Origin: Rutidosis leptorrhynchoides | Lineage: Eukaryota > Streptophyta > Magnoliopsida > Asterales > Asteraceae | NCBI RefSeq assembly: GCF_046630445.1 | Contig: NC_092333.1 | Coordinates: 714,503,001-714,567,000, forward strand | Reading direction: 5' to 3' | DNA length: 64,000 bases | Part shown: one piece after another, positions 40,090 through 51,000 of the stretch | How positions within the stretch are numbered: position 1 is the first letter of the stretch | Layout of the letters: each line of letters starts with the position of its first letter | Made by a program: the position numbers and the translations under genes | The notes under the pieces: model-generated | Seen by the model: the letters and a program-made list of their open reading frames with translations, nothing else | What the model was told of the DNA's origin: nothing | Database searches by the model: none

Positions 40090-40728
40090 TAAAAGAAAAT
40101 ATCAATCTCTCCTAAATTGTAATTGTAATTTTATTTTTCTAAAAAAATTAAAAATGAATTTATTATTACTAATAATAATTAATATTATTAAAAATATAAA
40201 TACTCAACTTTGAGCGAATATTAGTATTATTATTTACTTTTAATATAATAATTATAATATAATAATTATTATTATATTATTAATATTCAAATATGAATTC
40301 TTTTTACGAAATTAATTATGTTACATATGTATGCGAAAATACATGTCGCTATACATTTGTAAAAATAACGACAAGTTTCTTAGTCAAATGGGTCATTAAA
40401 ATAAATGACTTTAACATTTACATTCACTTAATACATAAAACATGTCATTAAATTGTTTCGTTTAAACAAACCAATGATTTCACGGGTTATTTCACTAGTT
40501 TCTATTAAAATGCTATAATGATGATGTTATTATTAGTTTAATTCATCCCTAAATTTCTCGAATGCTTAGGTAATAATCATAATTAAATATAATTAGAAAT
40601 AAATTAAAAAACAATGCACTATATTAAGTACGTGAATTATGCAAACAAAAAATTAAACTCCCATATTGTTATGGAAAGAAAATAAAACACCTCAATAATC
40701 ATATGTACAATATTTGAAACATTATGTA
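40090..40728. repeat. Degenerate tandem unit, copy 1 (interrupted by element 3)
   Basis: Landmarks TTATTATTACTAATAAT, AAATATAAATACTCAACTTTGAGC, ACGACAAGTTTCTTAGTC, GGGTCATTAAAATAAATGAC and CATGTCATTAAATTGTTTCGTTTAAACAAAC recur at 49700-50100 and 50530-50980. Leaving element 3 out, the spacing is about 760 and 880 bases. Non-coding. Confidence 0.65.
40724..40728 (+). repeat. Target duplication ATGTA, left of element 3
   Basis: ATGTA directly before TGTGACG. Its partner is at 49554-49558 directly after the other LTR end. Confidence 0.9.
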
Positions 40729-41559
40729 TGTGACGATCGCTCCAAATCCATATGGACGAACACGTCATTCATTGATTTCATTGCGAGGTATTTGACCTCT
40801 ATGTGATACATTTTGTAACATTGTATTCGTTTGAAAAGGTATTTCATAAATGAATATATAAATTCCAGGTTTTTAACATCTGATGATTCCTACGTATAGA
40901 CAATCACCATTTAAATGGTTTACAATAATACATCTGTTGACAATACAGTCAAAATAAGATACATGGTAATGGTTTGGTGAATGCAAGTTTCTTGTATATA
41001 GCATGTATGACTCCAAGCACATATCTTGTATCACGTATAAGCAAACAGCGGAAGACTTCTAGAAACCTGAGAATAAACATGCTTCAAGTGTCAACACAAA
41101 GGTTGGTGAGTTCATAGTTTTAATATTACACATAATCCGTATATCAATGTGGATTACAAAAGTTCAGTTGTTTTATTCAAAACGTTTATCAATAGGTTTT
41201 ACATAAAAGGTGGATCACAAGATTTCAGTTATTTCATTCGAAACGTTTATCAATCGGTTCTACAAAATTGAGCACCCTGGTAACTAAACTTTAATGTTTA
41301 TATAATTTGTACCCTTTGTATAATCATCTTAATAATACACGCAAACCAACGTGTACGCTTCTCAAATAGCATACGTCCGTTAAAAGGCTAGCGCTCTAGC
41401 TCGGACGGGGATATCAAGCCCTATGGATCCATATACTACTACTCGCGCCCACCAGTTCTTATAACTGGCAGTTACTAGTTACCAAAGCTAAGGGATTTTC
41501 GGTTCAAACTCGGTGTAGAATTTAGTATGTACTTGTATCCATTGCGTTTAAAATAAAGT

Positions 41560-41905
41560 GCATGTATTCTCAGCCCAAAAATATAGATTGCAAAAGCAAT
41601 TAAAAAGGGAGCTATGAAACTCACGCATATAAATATTGTATTTTCAGTATTTATAAACAGTCGCATGTATTCTCAGCCCAAAAATATATTGAGTAAAAGG
41701 GATCATATGAAACTCACACATATAAATATTGTATATCGGTTAATAAAACATTTGCATGTATTCTCAGCCCAAAAATGTAGAGAGTAAAAGGGATCTTATG
41801 AAACTCACACATATAAATATTGTATATCGGTTAATAAAACATTTGCATGTATTCTCAGCCCAAAAATGTAGAGAGTAAAAGGGATCTTATGAAACTCACA
41901 GTTTA
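41560..41905 (-). repeat. Four tandem ~88-bp units in the LTR of element 3
   Basis: Each unit begins GCATGTATTCTCAGCCCAAA on the plus strand and ends before the next copy after AATAAAACATTT. The last two are nearly identical. Element 4 has a single copy at the same place, so the array expanded in the lineage of element 3. An identical array is in the other LTR (47788-48133). Confidence 0.85.
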
Positions 41906-42173
41906 ATATTGATATACAATATTGCAGGAAAGCATGTAGACGCATCGGAGATGATAAACACGAGGTTTGATTCACAAAAATACCCCCGAACATTACCCAT
42001 AATTTCCTTGGCAATAACTCATATTTTCCTTAGCTCTTTCCCGCTCGAAAACATATTTTGAAAATTACTTGGACAGCACTCCGTCGTAATATTTTTTGTA
42101 CATTATTATTTTTGTATCGCAAAAATAATAACACTAATAATAATAATAAAATAATAAGATTAATAATAATCTT

Positions 42174-42215
<42 letters not shown>

Positions 42216-42282
42216 TAAATAATATTACGGAGTATATATATATTTGTGTATGTGTGTGATTTAAATCGAGCGAAAACACTGA

Positions 42283-42358
42283 AATTTATAGATGTGGCCT
42301 GAAATCTGGAGTCATGCGACTCGCATGGAAATGGCCTTCTGGCCATGCGACTCGCATG
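42283..42358 (-). promoter_or_regulatory. LTR promoter of element 3: TATAAATT with two upstream palindromes
   Basis: On the minus strand two copies of the palindrome CATGCGAGTCGCATG (42344-42358, then 42313-42327) are followed after 22 bases by TATAAATT (42290-42283). The other LTR has the same at 48514-48589. Element 4 has CCATGCGATCGCATGG twice, with nearly the same spacing to its TATA box. Confidence 0.65.
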
Positions 42359-42735
42359 AGGACCAGGGACAGCTCACATTGTTTTGGCTCCTAGCTTGTC
42401 GACATAATTAAATATTAATATAATATATATAATTTAAATAATTAATTATATATTATATTAAATTCACGTGCATAGTTGACTTGTAATTTTTGTTCCGATA
42501 AGTCGTACGTCATCACTCGACTTATGTCCCGGTTCTGGTTTTTCGAATGTCCTTTCGTACGCTGAGAAAACTTGCATTTTACGTTTCGTGACACGTACCT
42601 TTGTCAAGATATAGCCTTAAGTTATCCATAAACTATACCACTCATAGTATATCTTAAACTTTCGAGTATTTTGGTCATTTACTTCTATAAATCATCGTCT
42701 CGTTATTTGTTAAAAATACATTTTAAAATAGTGTT

Positions 42736-42863
42736 TTACTGTAGCAAAGTCAAATTTACTGTAGCAATTCACTGTAGCAAAGTCAATTTCACTGTAGCAA
42801 ATAGTGATTTTCGAAAACACTGTAGCATTTTGAGTAATGTGGCAATTTGAAAACACTGTAGCA
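42736..42863. repeat. Six ACTGTAGCAA motifs
   Basis: ACTGTAGCAA or ACTGTAGCAT recurs six times in about 130 bases with spacers such as GTCAATTTC. It is also in the second LTR (48967-49094) but absent from the same place in element 4. Function unknown. Confidence 0.75.
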
Positions 42864-43339
42864 AATTAGTGTTTAACTGGTTCTTCTTAAACGCTTTAGT
42901 TAACTTATCTAAATATCAATTGAATCAATAAACGAATGTTACTATCGTTTATTATATATATGTATATATCTTTTTAATATACATAAATCAGTTTTTAAAT
43001 ACACATTGGACGTTATTTATAAATAAATTTTAATAATAAATATTTCAACTTATCATATACATTCAAATAGATATTTAAACCAATAAGTTTAATGTACGGT
43101 ATCAAACAATTAATACATTGTTACCTTTTCATGTTATAGTATATATGTATCTTTTTACATATAATTGTTCGCGAATCGTCGAAAACAACCGAAGGTATTT
43201 AAATATATAAAAGTAATTCAAAAATTTTGAGATTCAGTTTTACAGACTTTGCTTATCGTGTCGGAAATTTTAATCATACAAAGATTAAGTTTAAATTTAG
43301 TCGAAATTTCTGGGTCATCACAGTACCTACCCGTTAAAG

Positions 43340-43358
43340 AAATTTCGTCCCGAAATTT
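43340..43358 (-). other. Conserved hairpin next to the 3' LTR, element 3
   Basis: AAATTTCGTCCCGAAATTT on the plus strand is the complement of the hairpin in elements 1 and 2. It is followed towards the LTR by TACCTACCCGTT read in reverse, so the 3' junction is shared with the autonomous family. Confidence 0.65.
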
Positions 43359-43676
43359 GAGTGAGGTCGTCATGGCTAACAATAAAAATGTTTTCATGAC
43401 GAATATGAGTTGATAAATAGAATTTTATTACCGTTGAGTAATATGGATAAAACAATCCAATTACTCGAAGCGTATAAGAGAAGTTATCGTAATAGAGTGA
43501 AATGGAGAATAGAGATTCGTCTTAACTCTTGACGTATTAACGATTGATTTCCATAATTTAAGGAATAGAAAATCTTCATAATCTAAATAAGATTTGATTC
43601 TTCGGAATTTAAGGAAATTAAGATTTCTTTTGATTAAATGCGTAATTTGCTTCGATTGCTATGTTTGATATTTCGC

Positions 43677-43684
43677 TATAAATT
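43677..43684 (+). promoter_or_regulatory. TATA box of the antisense small ORF, element 3
   Basis: TATAAATT followed by a CT-rich stretch, with the ATG 77 bases further on. Element 4 has the same box (58966-58973) at the same distance. It points against the direction of the retrotransposon. Confidence 0.5.
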
Positions 43685-43760
43685 GACCTCTTCCGTTTCA
43701 TTATTTTCATCACTCTTACATCTTCTTCCTCATTTCCTATTTTCAAAAGATTGTAAAAAA

Positions 43761-43934
43761 ATGCTTCATCCAGTTCTGATTCTTGATATACTCCTAACTT
43801 TCATATCTGTCATTCTTCTTTTTCATCTACCACCGGAGGAAGTTATTTTCTTCTACCATTACCTTGGGGTTATAGTATTTTTCATTCTCCCGTGTCTTTA
43901 CATTGCTATACGCATTGATATACACGGTTTGTAA
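43761..43934 (+). CDS. Antisense small ORF of element 3: 57-aa hydrophobic protein
   Basis: A complete ATG-to-TAA frame on the strand opposite to the element. It has two hydrophobic segments, residues about 4-23 and 28-50, separated by a short HLPPEE turn. The tail RIDIHGL is charged, so a two-pass membrane hairpin is likely. An upstream in-frame ATG at 43638 exists but lies before the TATA box, and its extension is not conserved. Element 4 has the same 57 codons without any gap (59051-59224). Changes between them include at least six silent ones and six conservative hydrophobic or aromatic replacements. This pattern, together with the conserved TATA box, supports real coding. I recognise no family. 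Confidence 0.55.
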   Translation: MLHPVLILDILLTFISVILLFHLPPEEVIFFYHYLGVIVFFILPCLYIAIRIDIHGL

Positions 43935-46047
43935 TTTCTGGGTAGTTGTTGGGTTTTATATCTTCCCTTATATTTCGATGTCTCTGCTTCTGTCTTTCTA
44001 TAATTATTGACATCCACAGTCAATACTCTCATTGATATTTTGAAGCTTCATGCTTTTGTTTTATCTTCCCGACTTTAAATCAAGCGAATAATGGTCCAGA
44101 ATTCGTAGGTATGAATTTCGGAATGAACATAATTAATGTTTAAAAAAAAACGGTAATAGCACAATCTGACTTGTCAAATTACCAGAATACCTCGAAAAAG
44201 ACCGAATCATTAAGAAAATATTTTCTTGATAGTTTAGAGGTTAAATAGAACGAAAGAGTTATGTAATATGGTTTATGATGAGGGTATGATCTGTGAACCT
44301 TTATCACGTTCCATTAGAAACTCAGCATGACTTACTGTAATATATTCACGTTGATCAAGTGTCATTATATTATACTAATTCATGCTTCAGTTCCCAACAC
44401 TACTTCAAAACATTCAAATTTTAAACTTGAAGGTTTCAGAATTTAGAAACTAAAGTAGTTTCTTTTATGATGTAATACAGATAGCGCGAAGAGATGAATG
44501 ATTTCAGATAAGAATGCTTATGAAAATATCTTCAGAAATATCGAGGGTCTTTTAATATCTTAGAATTTCTAATATCGAAGAATGATGAAGAAGATTTGTT
44601 CGTAACGGATTTTGAGTTAGTAGCAAGGTATTCGTTAATGACTTCAGCAGATACTGAATCATTTGTATTCTTTGAAGGCAGGTTTAGTCTTTGTGATTTA
44701 TCCACAGCCCTCCTTCATACTTTGCTCAATCCGTTTTCCAGTTTCAAACCTTTTTTTTTTTCTCAGCTTTACCATCATATTATTCTTTATCATCAAACTT
44801 TTGACTGTTAAGGTCGTTTACAGTTTTTGCTGCTTCATCAGCATTGTTCTAATTTCAGAGAACTAGTTTCATAGTTTGGGGTGTTTTTCAAAAACTTCAC
44901 ATTCGAAGTATGTAATTCGAGGAGGTAGACGTTATATGTACACATATAACTGTTGGCGTAGACGTGCTGCAAGATTTCAAAATACTGATTGCAAATTCCC
45001 GATAGTTGGAATGGAAACTATTGTTACAAGATGTGGATGAGTACATGATAGGGTTTCAATGTATATATAGTGATTTCCGGAGAGTTTCAAATAGCAGAGT
45101 GGCGGAGTCGCTGGTACATTTACTGCTAATATGGTGGAACATAAAAGGTTCCCCAGTAACAAAAACGTATATACCAAAGTTATAAGTCTGAAAGGTCGTC
45201 GTTGACTAGTTGAATGGGTGATAATACTGGATACTTTTAAAAAGGAATTGCAAGGTTATTTTCAGTAATGATAATGCCGAAGGATTTATCACAGATACGT
45301 GTTAAAGTTTTACTTAGGTTTCGAGAGCTTTCCAGATATATGATTATAATTACAAATCTTTCTTCTCGTAGATATCGTGTAGTTGGTTTGTCTTCTCGTT
45401 TGTTCATTAGTTGAAGTGTTTCCAAGAATTTCGATGGGTTTGAACGCAAAATGTAATCATATGATGTTCTAGTACTGTTCTGAATTCAAAGCATGGTTTT
45501 CGAAGCATGGTTTTGAAAGATGTAGGAATCTAAGAGTGATGTTTTTCGTTTAATCTTGACTTGGATTCTGATCAATCGAAATCAGAATATGAAATTGAAT
45601 GAAAATGGTTATTCTGCGATGAACAGATACGTATATCTATAGGTTTGAGCAGTATAGTTAATGATTGCTGAATCAGAATTGAAGAATGTATAGTGTAACA
45701 TATTAATGTGGAATTTATATATTTCTAGGGTATTACCTACCCGTTAAAATATTCTCATCATTAACAGTTTGTACAAAAGGATTTTCAATTACAATCTTTA
45801 TGAAAATATATGTATGTATATTTCCTTCAGATGTAATATAGATTTAATGAGTTATTAAACTCATTTGGTTTTCGGTTAGAACTAGAAACGAATAATCTCT
45901 TCTATATTAAAGATTACATAATCGTCGCAGGATATTTCTCCAATGAAGTTATGAATTAATACTTCATCGTTTATGGTTATTAGTATTCTTCGGTGCCTAC
46001 GGTGCGTATGAGGTTGATACTCGTGGGACAGATTGTGAGGTTAAGGT
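43935..46047. other. Internal region of element 3 without intact genes
   Basis: Alignable through most of its length with 59225-61414 of element 4. No pol domain on either strand. Around 45205-45260 the plus strand corresponds to the degenerate zinc-knuckle-like sequence seen better in element 4 (60450-60500). The motif TACCTACCCGTT recurs at 45734-45745. Confidence 0.6.
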
Positions 46048-46545
46048 TTAAGGTGCGGATGTTGTTGTTGGTGGTACTGGTACTGTTGTTGGTTGTGCTG
46101 CTGGTTCTGGTGGTGCTACCGGTGCTGCCTGTGATGCCTGCAAATTGTGCATCATATTCTCCAAAGCCACAACTCGAGCGCGAAGCTCGTTAACTTCTTC
46201 TATTATTCCGGGATGATTGGCGGTTGGTACGAGAGGATGAATAAAGTTTAAAATTCTAGTTATCATATAATCGTTGCGAAATATCCTGGAAATTAGGGTA
46301 AAGATAGTGTTTCGAACGGGTTCGCCGGTAAGTGCCTCAGGTTCCTCACCAAGAGGTGAATTCGGTTGGTGGAAAGGATCGCCTTCCTCTTGTCTCCATT
46401 GATTAAGTTGATTACGAACCCATCCCCAATTCATCCAGAATTGGTGATGACTGATTGGTTGATTCATTCCGGTTACACTGCTTTCGGAACTCAGGTGGAA
46501 ATTCATATCGGAATCCGAAGAACTCGAATTACTTGCAGAATTCAT
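46048..46545 (-). CDS. Sense ORF of element 3: 165-aa protein, family-specific
   Basis: First large frame after the primer site, in the direction of the element. The N-terminus is Ser/Asp-rich, followed by a conserved core rich in Trp (MNWGWVRNQLNQWRQEEGDPF), a region PLGEEPEALTGEP, and a predicted helix with heptad-like IIEEVNELRARVVALENM that should form a coiled coil (residues about 115-140). The tail is Pro/Thr/Ala-rich. In element 4 (177 residues) about four fifths of the core residues are the same by eye, with differences mainly in the two tails. It is not a standard gag: no zinc knuckle and no capsid motif that I recognise. It could be a reduced structural protein that joins a helper particle; that is inference. 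Confidence 0.65.
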   Translation of the reverse strand: MNSASNSSSSDSDMNFHLSSESSVTGMNQPISHHQFWMNWGWVRNQLNQWRQEEGDPFHQPNSPLGEEPEALTGEPVRNTIFTLISRIFRNDYMITRILNFIHPLVPTANHPGIIEEVNELRARVVALENMMHNLQASQAAPVAPPEPAAQPTTVPVPPTTTSAP

Positions 46546-46942
46546 CTTACACGGTTAGATAAATAATTTTCGATGTGAAATGATTTTCGGATATCGGATG
46601 ATATTTTAATTACATAGAATACCTTTATATAGTACAAAGGATCCGCAAATTACGGAGAAACTTTCGGAAACTGTCAAGTAAAGGTAACAGTAACAGATAC
46701 GCTAAGATATTCATTTTGTCTATACACTAGTCATGCAATCCATGCAATAAGGTGTGTCTAGACTACAAATGATAAGCAGGTAATTTTCCACACAAGGAAT
46801 GATAAGCAGGTAATTTCTAACAAAAAAAATTATAAGCAACAACTTTTATCATGCAGACATGGTCGAAGTCCAGACTCACTAATGTATCCTAACAATAACC
46901 GGTTAGACACACTAATGCAAATTCTGGTTCGCTAAGACCAAC

Positions 46943-46954
46943 GCTCTGATACCA
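46943..46954 (-). other. Primer binding site, tRNA-Met(i), element 3
   Basis: GCTCTGATACCA on the plus strand is TGGTATCAGAGC in the direction of the element, two bases from the LTR end. Identical to element 1. Confidence 0.9.
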
Positions 46955-46956
46955 AC

Positions 46957-48401
46957 TGTGACGATCGCTCCAAATCCATATGGACGAACACGTCATTCAT
47001 TGATTTCATTGCGAGGTATTTGACCTCTATGTGATACATTTTGTAACATTGTATTCGTTTGAAAAGGTATTTCATAAATGAATATATAAATTCCAGGTTT
47101 TTAACATCTGATGATTCCTACGTATAGACAATCACCATTTAAATGGTTTACAATAATACATCTGTTGACAATACAGTCAAAATAAGATACATGGTAATGG
47201 TTTGGTGAATGCAAGTTTCTTGTATATAGCATGTATGACTCCAAGCACATATCTTGTATCACGTATAAGCAAACAGCGGAAGACTTCTAGAAACCTGAGA
47301 ATAAACATGCTTCAAGTGTCAACACAAAGGTTGGTGAGTTCATAGTTTTAATATTACACATAATCCGTATATCAATGTGGATTACAAAAGTTCAGTTGTT
47401 TTATTCAAAACGTTTATCAATAGGTTTTACATAAAAGGTGGATCACAAGATTTCAGTTATTTCATTCGAAACGTTTATCAATCGGTTCTACAAAATTGAG
47501 CACCCTGGTAACTAAACTTTAATGTTTATATAATTTGTACCCTTTGTATAATCATCTTAATAATACACGCAAACCAACGTGTACGCTTCTCAAATAGCAT
47601 ACGTCCGTTAAAAGGCTAGCGCTCTAGCTCGGACGGGGATATCAAGCCCTATGGATCCATATACTACTACTCGCGCCCACCAGTTCTTATAACTGGCAGT
47701 TACTAGTTACCAAAGCTAAGGGATTTTCGGTTCAAACTCGGTGTAGAATTTAGTATGTACTTGTATCCATTGCGTTTAAAATAAAGTGCATGTATTCTCA
47801 GCCCAAAAATATAGATTGCAAAAGCAATTAAAAAGGGAGCTATGAAACTCACGCATATAAATATTGTATTTTCAGTATTTATAAACAGTCGCATGTATTC
47901 TCAGCCCAAAAATATATTGAGTAAAAGGGATCATATGAAACTCACACATATAAATATTGTATATCGGTTAATAAAACATTTGCATGTATTCTCAGCCCAA
48001 AAATGTAGAGAGTAAAAGGGATCTTATGAAACTCACACATATAAATATTGTATATCGGTTAATAAAACATTTGCATGTATTCTCAGCCCAAAAATGTAGA
48101 GAGTAAAAGGGATCTTATGAAACTCACAGTTTAATATTGATATACAATATTGCAGGAAAGCATGTAGACGCATCGGAGATGATAAACACGAGGTTTGATT
48201 CACAAAAATACCCCCGAACATTACCCATAATTTCCTTGGCAATAACTCATATTTTCCTTAGCTCTTTCCCGCTCGAAAACATATTTTGAAAATTACTTGG
48301 ACAGCACTCCGTCGTAATATTTTTTGTACATTATTATTTTTGTATCGCAAAAATAATAACACTAATAATAATAATAAAATAATAAGATTAATAATAATCT
48401 T

Positions 48402-48446
<45 letters not shown>

Positions 48447-49553
48447 TAAATAATATTACGGAGTATATATATATTTGTGTATGTGTGTGATTTAAATCGA
48501 GCGAAAACACTGAAATTTATAGATGTGGCCTGAAATCTGGAGTCATGCGACTCGCATGGAAATGGCCTTCTGGCCATGCGACTCGCATGAGGACCAGGGA
48601 CAGCTCACATTGTTTTGGCTCCTAGCTTGTCGACATAATTAAATATTAATATAATATATATAATTTAAATAATTAATTATATATTATATTAAATTCACGT
48701 GCATAGTTGACTTGTAATTTTTGTTCCGATAAGTCGTACGTCATCACTCGACTTATGTCCCGGTTCTGGTTTTTCGAATGTCCTTTCGTACGCTGAGAAA
48801 ACTTGCATTTTACGTTTCGTGACACGTACCTTTGTCAAGATATAGCCTTAAGTTATCCATAAACTATACCACTCATAGTATATCTTAAACTTTCGAGTAT
48901 TTTGGTCATTTACTTCTATAAATCATCGTCTCGTTATTTGTTAAAAATACATTTTAAAATAGTGTTTTACTGTAGCAAAGTCAAATTTACTGTAGCAATT
49001 CACTGTAGCAAAGTCAATTTCACTGTAGCAAATAGTGATTTTCGAAAACACTGTAGCATTTTGAGTAATGTGGCAATTTGAAAACACTGTAGCAAATTAG
49101 TGTTTAACTGGTTCATCTTAAACGCTTTAGTTAACTTATCTAAATATCAATTGAATCAATAAACGAATGTTACTATCGTTTATTATATATATGTATATAT
49201 CTTTTTAATATACATAAATCAGTTTTTAAATACACATTGGACGTTATTTATAAATAAATTTTAATAATAAATATTTCAACTTATCATATACATTCAAATA
49301 GATATTTAAACCAATAAGTTTAATGTACGGTATCAAACAATTAATACATTGTTACCTTTTCATGTTATAGTATATATGTATCTTTTTACATATAATTGTT
49401 CGCGAATCGTCGAAAACAACCGAAGGTATTTAAATATATAAAAGTAATTCAAAAATTTTGAGATTCAGTTTTACAGACTTTGCTTATCGTGTCGGAAATT
49501 TTAATCATACAAAGATTAAGTTTAAATTTAGTCGAAATTTCTGGGTCATCACA
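46957..49553 (-). repeat. 5' LTR of element 3 (family B)
   Basis: Near-identical to 40729-43322 and adjacent to the primer site, so it is the 5' LTR. It is followed by the target duplication ATGTA and the resumption of the interrupted tandem unit. Confidence 0.93.
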
Positions 49554-51000
49554 ATGTACAATCTTATGGTTAACACCCATGATCATATGTACAATATTTG
49601 AAACATTATATACAACCTTATGATAAAACACTCAAATGATTATATTTACAAACTTTAAAATAAATTGTACAATCTTCTACAGAACATCCAATGAACACAT
49701 TTACAAATTTTAAAGCATATTGTACAACTTTTATATAATAATTGTATTTTAATTTTCTAAAAAAAAATTTAAAAGTCATTTATTATTACTAATAATTATT
49801 ATTAAAAATATAAATACTCAACTTTGAGCAAACTTTATTATTATTATTTACTTTTATTATAATTATTATAATTATAATTATTAATTATTATATTAGTAAC
49901 ATTCATATATGGATCCCTTTACGAGATTAATTACGTTACATATATTTGTCAAAACAACGACAAATTTCTTAGTCGAATTCGTAGTTCCACGGGTCATTAA
50001 AATAAATGATATTAGCATTTACATTCACTTAATACATAAAACATGTCATTAAATTGTTTCGTTTAAACAAACTCGTGATTTTATGGTCCATTTCACTAGT
50101 AATGTACTATTTCCGTTATTAATTTAAATATTCACTACGAAATTTACACTAATATTCAAGTTTAAAATTGAAAAATAAAGGAAAATTTTCTAAACCGCTC
50201 ATGATGATTTCATTAAAATAATTAATTATATTTAATAAAAATATTAACATGTTCATTATATAATATATGAAGCATTATGTACAACATTATGATAAAAACA
50301 CCTCCATGATCATATGTACAATATTTGAAACATTATGTATAACTTTATGGTAAAACACCTCCATGATCATATGTACAATATTTGAAACATTATGTACGAC
50401 CTTATGATAAAACATCCTCATAACCATATGTACAAACTTTGAAGCATATTGTACATCTTTTACAAAACACCTCATGGATACATGTACAAACTTTGAAGCA
50501 TATTGTACAATCTTCATATAATAATTGTATTTTAAAGTAAAAAAAATAAAGAGACATTTGTTATTACTAATAATTATTACTAAAAATATAAATATTTAAT
50601 TTTAGAGCAAACTTTATTCTTATTACATTATTATTATTCAAATATGGATGGATTCTGTTTACGAGATTGATTAAGGTACATATGTATACGAAATATATGT
50701 CTAAATAAAATGTTGTAATGTAGGCTTTTATGACAAGGAAAATAGTAATTGTGATGAAAATTGAAAGAAGGTCGTGGAAGAGTAAATATAGTTCATTTAT
50801 TCTGACCAAGTTAAGTATATCAATATGTTTTTAAAAACGACAAGTTTCTTAGTCGAAATTTGTGGTTTCACGGGTCATTAAACTAAATGACTTTAGCATT
50901 TACGTTCACTTAGTACCTAAAACATATCATTAAATTGTTTCATTTAAACAAACTCGTGATTCTACGGGTCATTTTACTTTTACATTTACTATATACTGTT
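49554..51000. repeat. Degenerate tandem units, end of copy 1 and copies 2 and 3
   Basis: Starts with the second ATGTA (49554-49558). Units as described for copy 1. Within them, 50280-50520 contains about four imperfect ~60-base repeats built on CATATGTACAATATTTGAAACATTATG or the variant ACAAACTTTGAAGCATATTGTACA; related repeats are at 49554-49730. Short frames across them follow the repeat period and are not genes. Confidence 0.6.

Larger units (their letters stand above)
40729..43322 (-). repeat. 3' LTR of element 3 (family B)
   Basis: On the minus strand TGTGATGACCC...GATCGTCACA. It contains four tandem copies of an ~88-base unit (about 41560-41905), an ATA array (42170-42220), six ACTGTAGCAA motifs (42736-42863) and a promoter with TATAAATT (42283-42290) preceded by two palindromes. 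Frames of 60-70 codons within it are repeat artefacts. Confidence 0.93.
40729..49553 (-). mobile_element. Element 3: young non-autonomous LTR retrotransposon
   Basis: LTRs 40729-43322 (2594 bp) and 46957-49553 (2597 bp) flank a 3.6-kb internal region. The target duplication is ATGTA (40724-40728 and 49554-49558). By eye the LTRs differ by one base (near 42892 against 49124) and one ATA unit, so insertion is very recent. The tRNA-Met primer site and the hairpin plus TACCTACCCGTT motif at the other end match elements 1 and 2. No protease, RT or integrase is present. It carries a 165-residue sense ORF and a 57-residue antisense ORF, both shared with element 4. It must be moved by enzymes supplied elsewhere. 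Confidence 0.95.

Noticed and set aside
41560-41905. CRISPR-like array
   Set aside because: Four direct repeats of ~88 bases without unique spacers, inside a plant LTR; simple tandem duplication.
50287-50517. 76-codon frame with repeated Met-His-Met motifs
   Set aside because: Follows the ~60-base minisatellite; repetition is at the DNA level.
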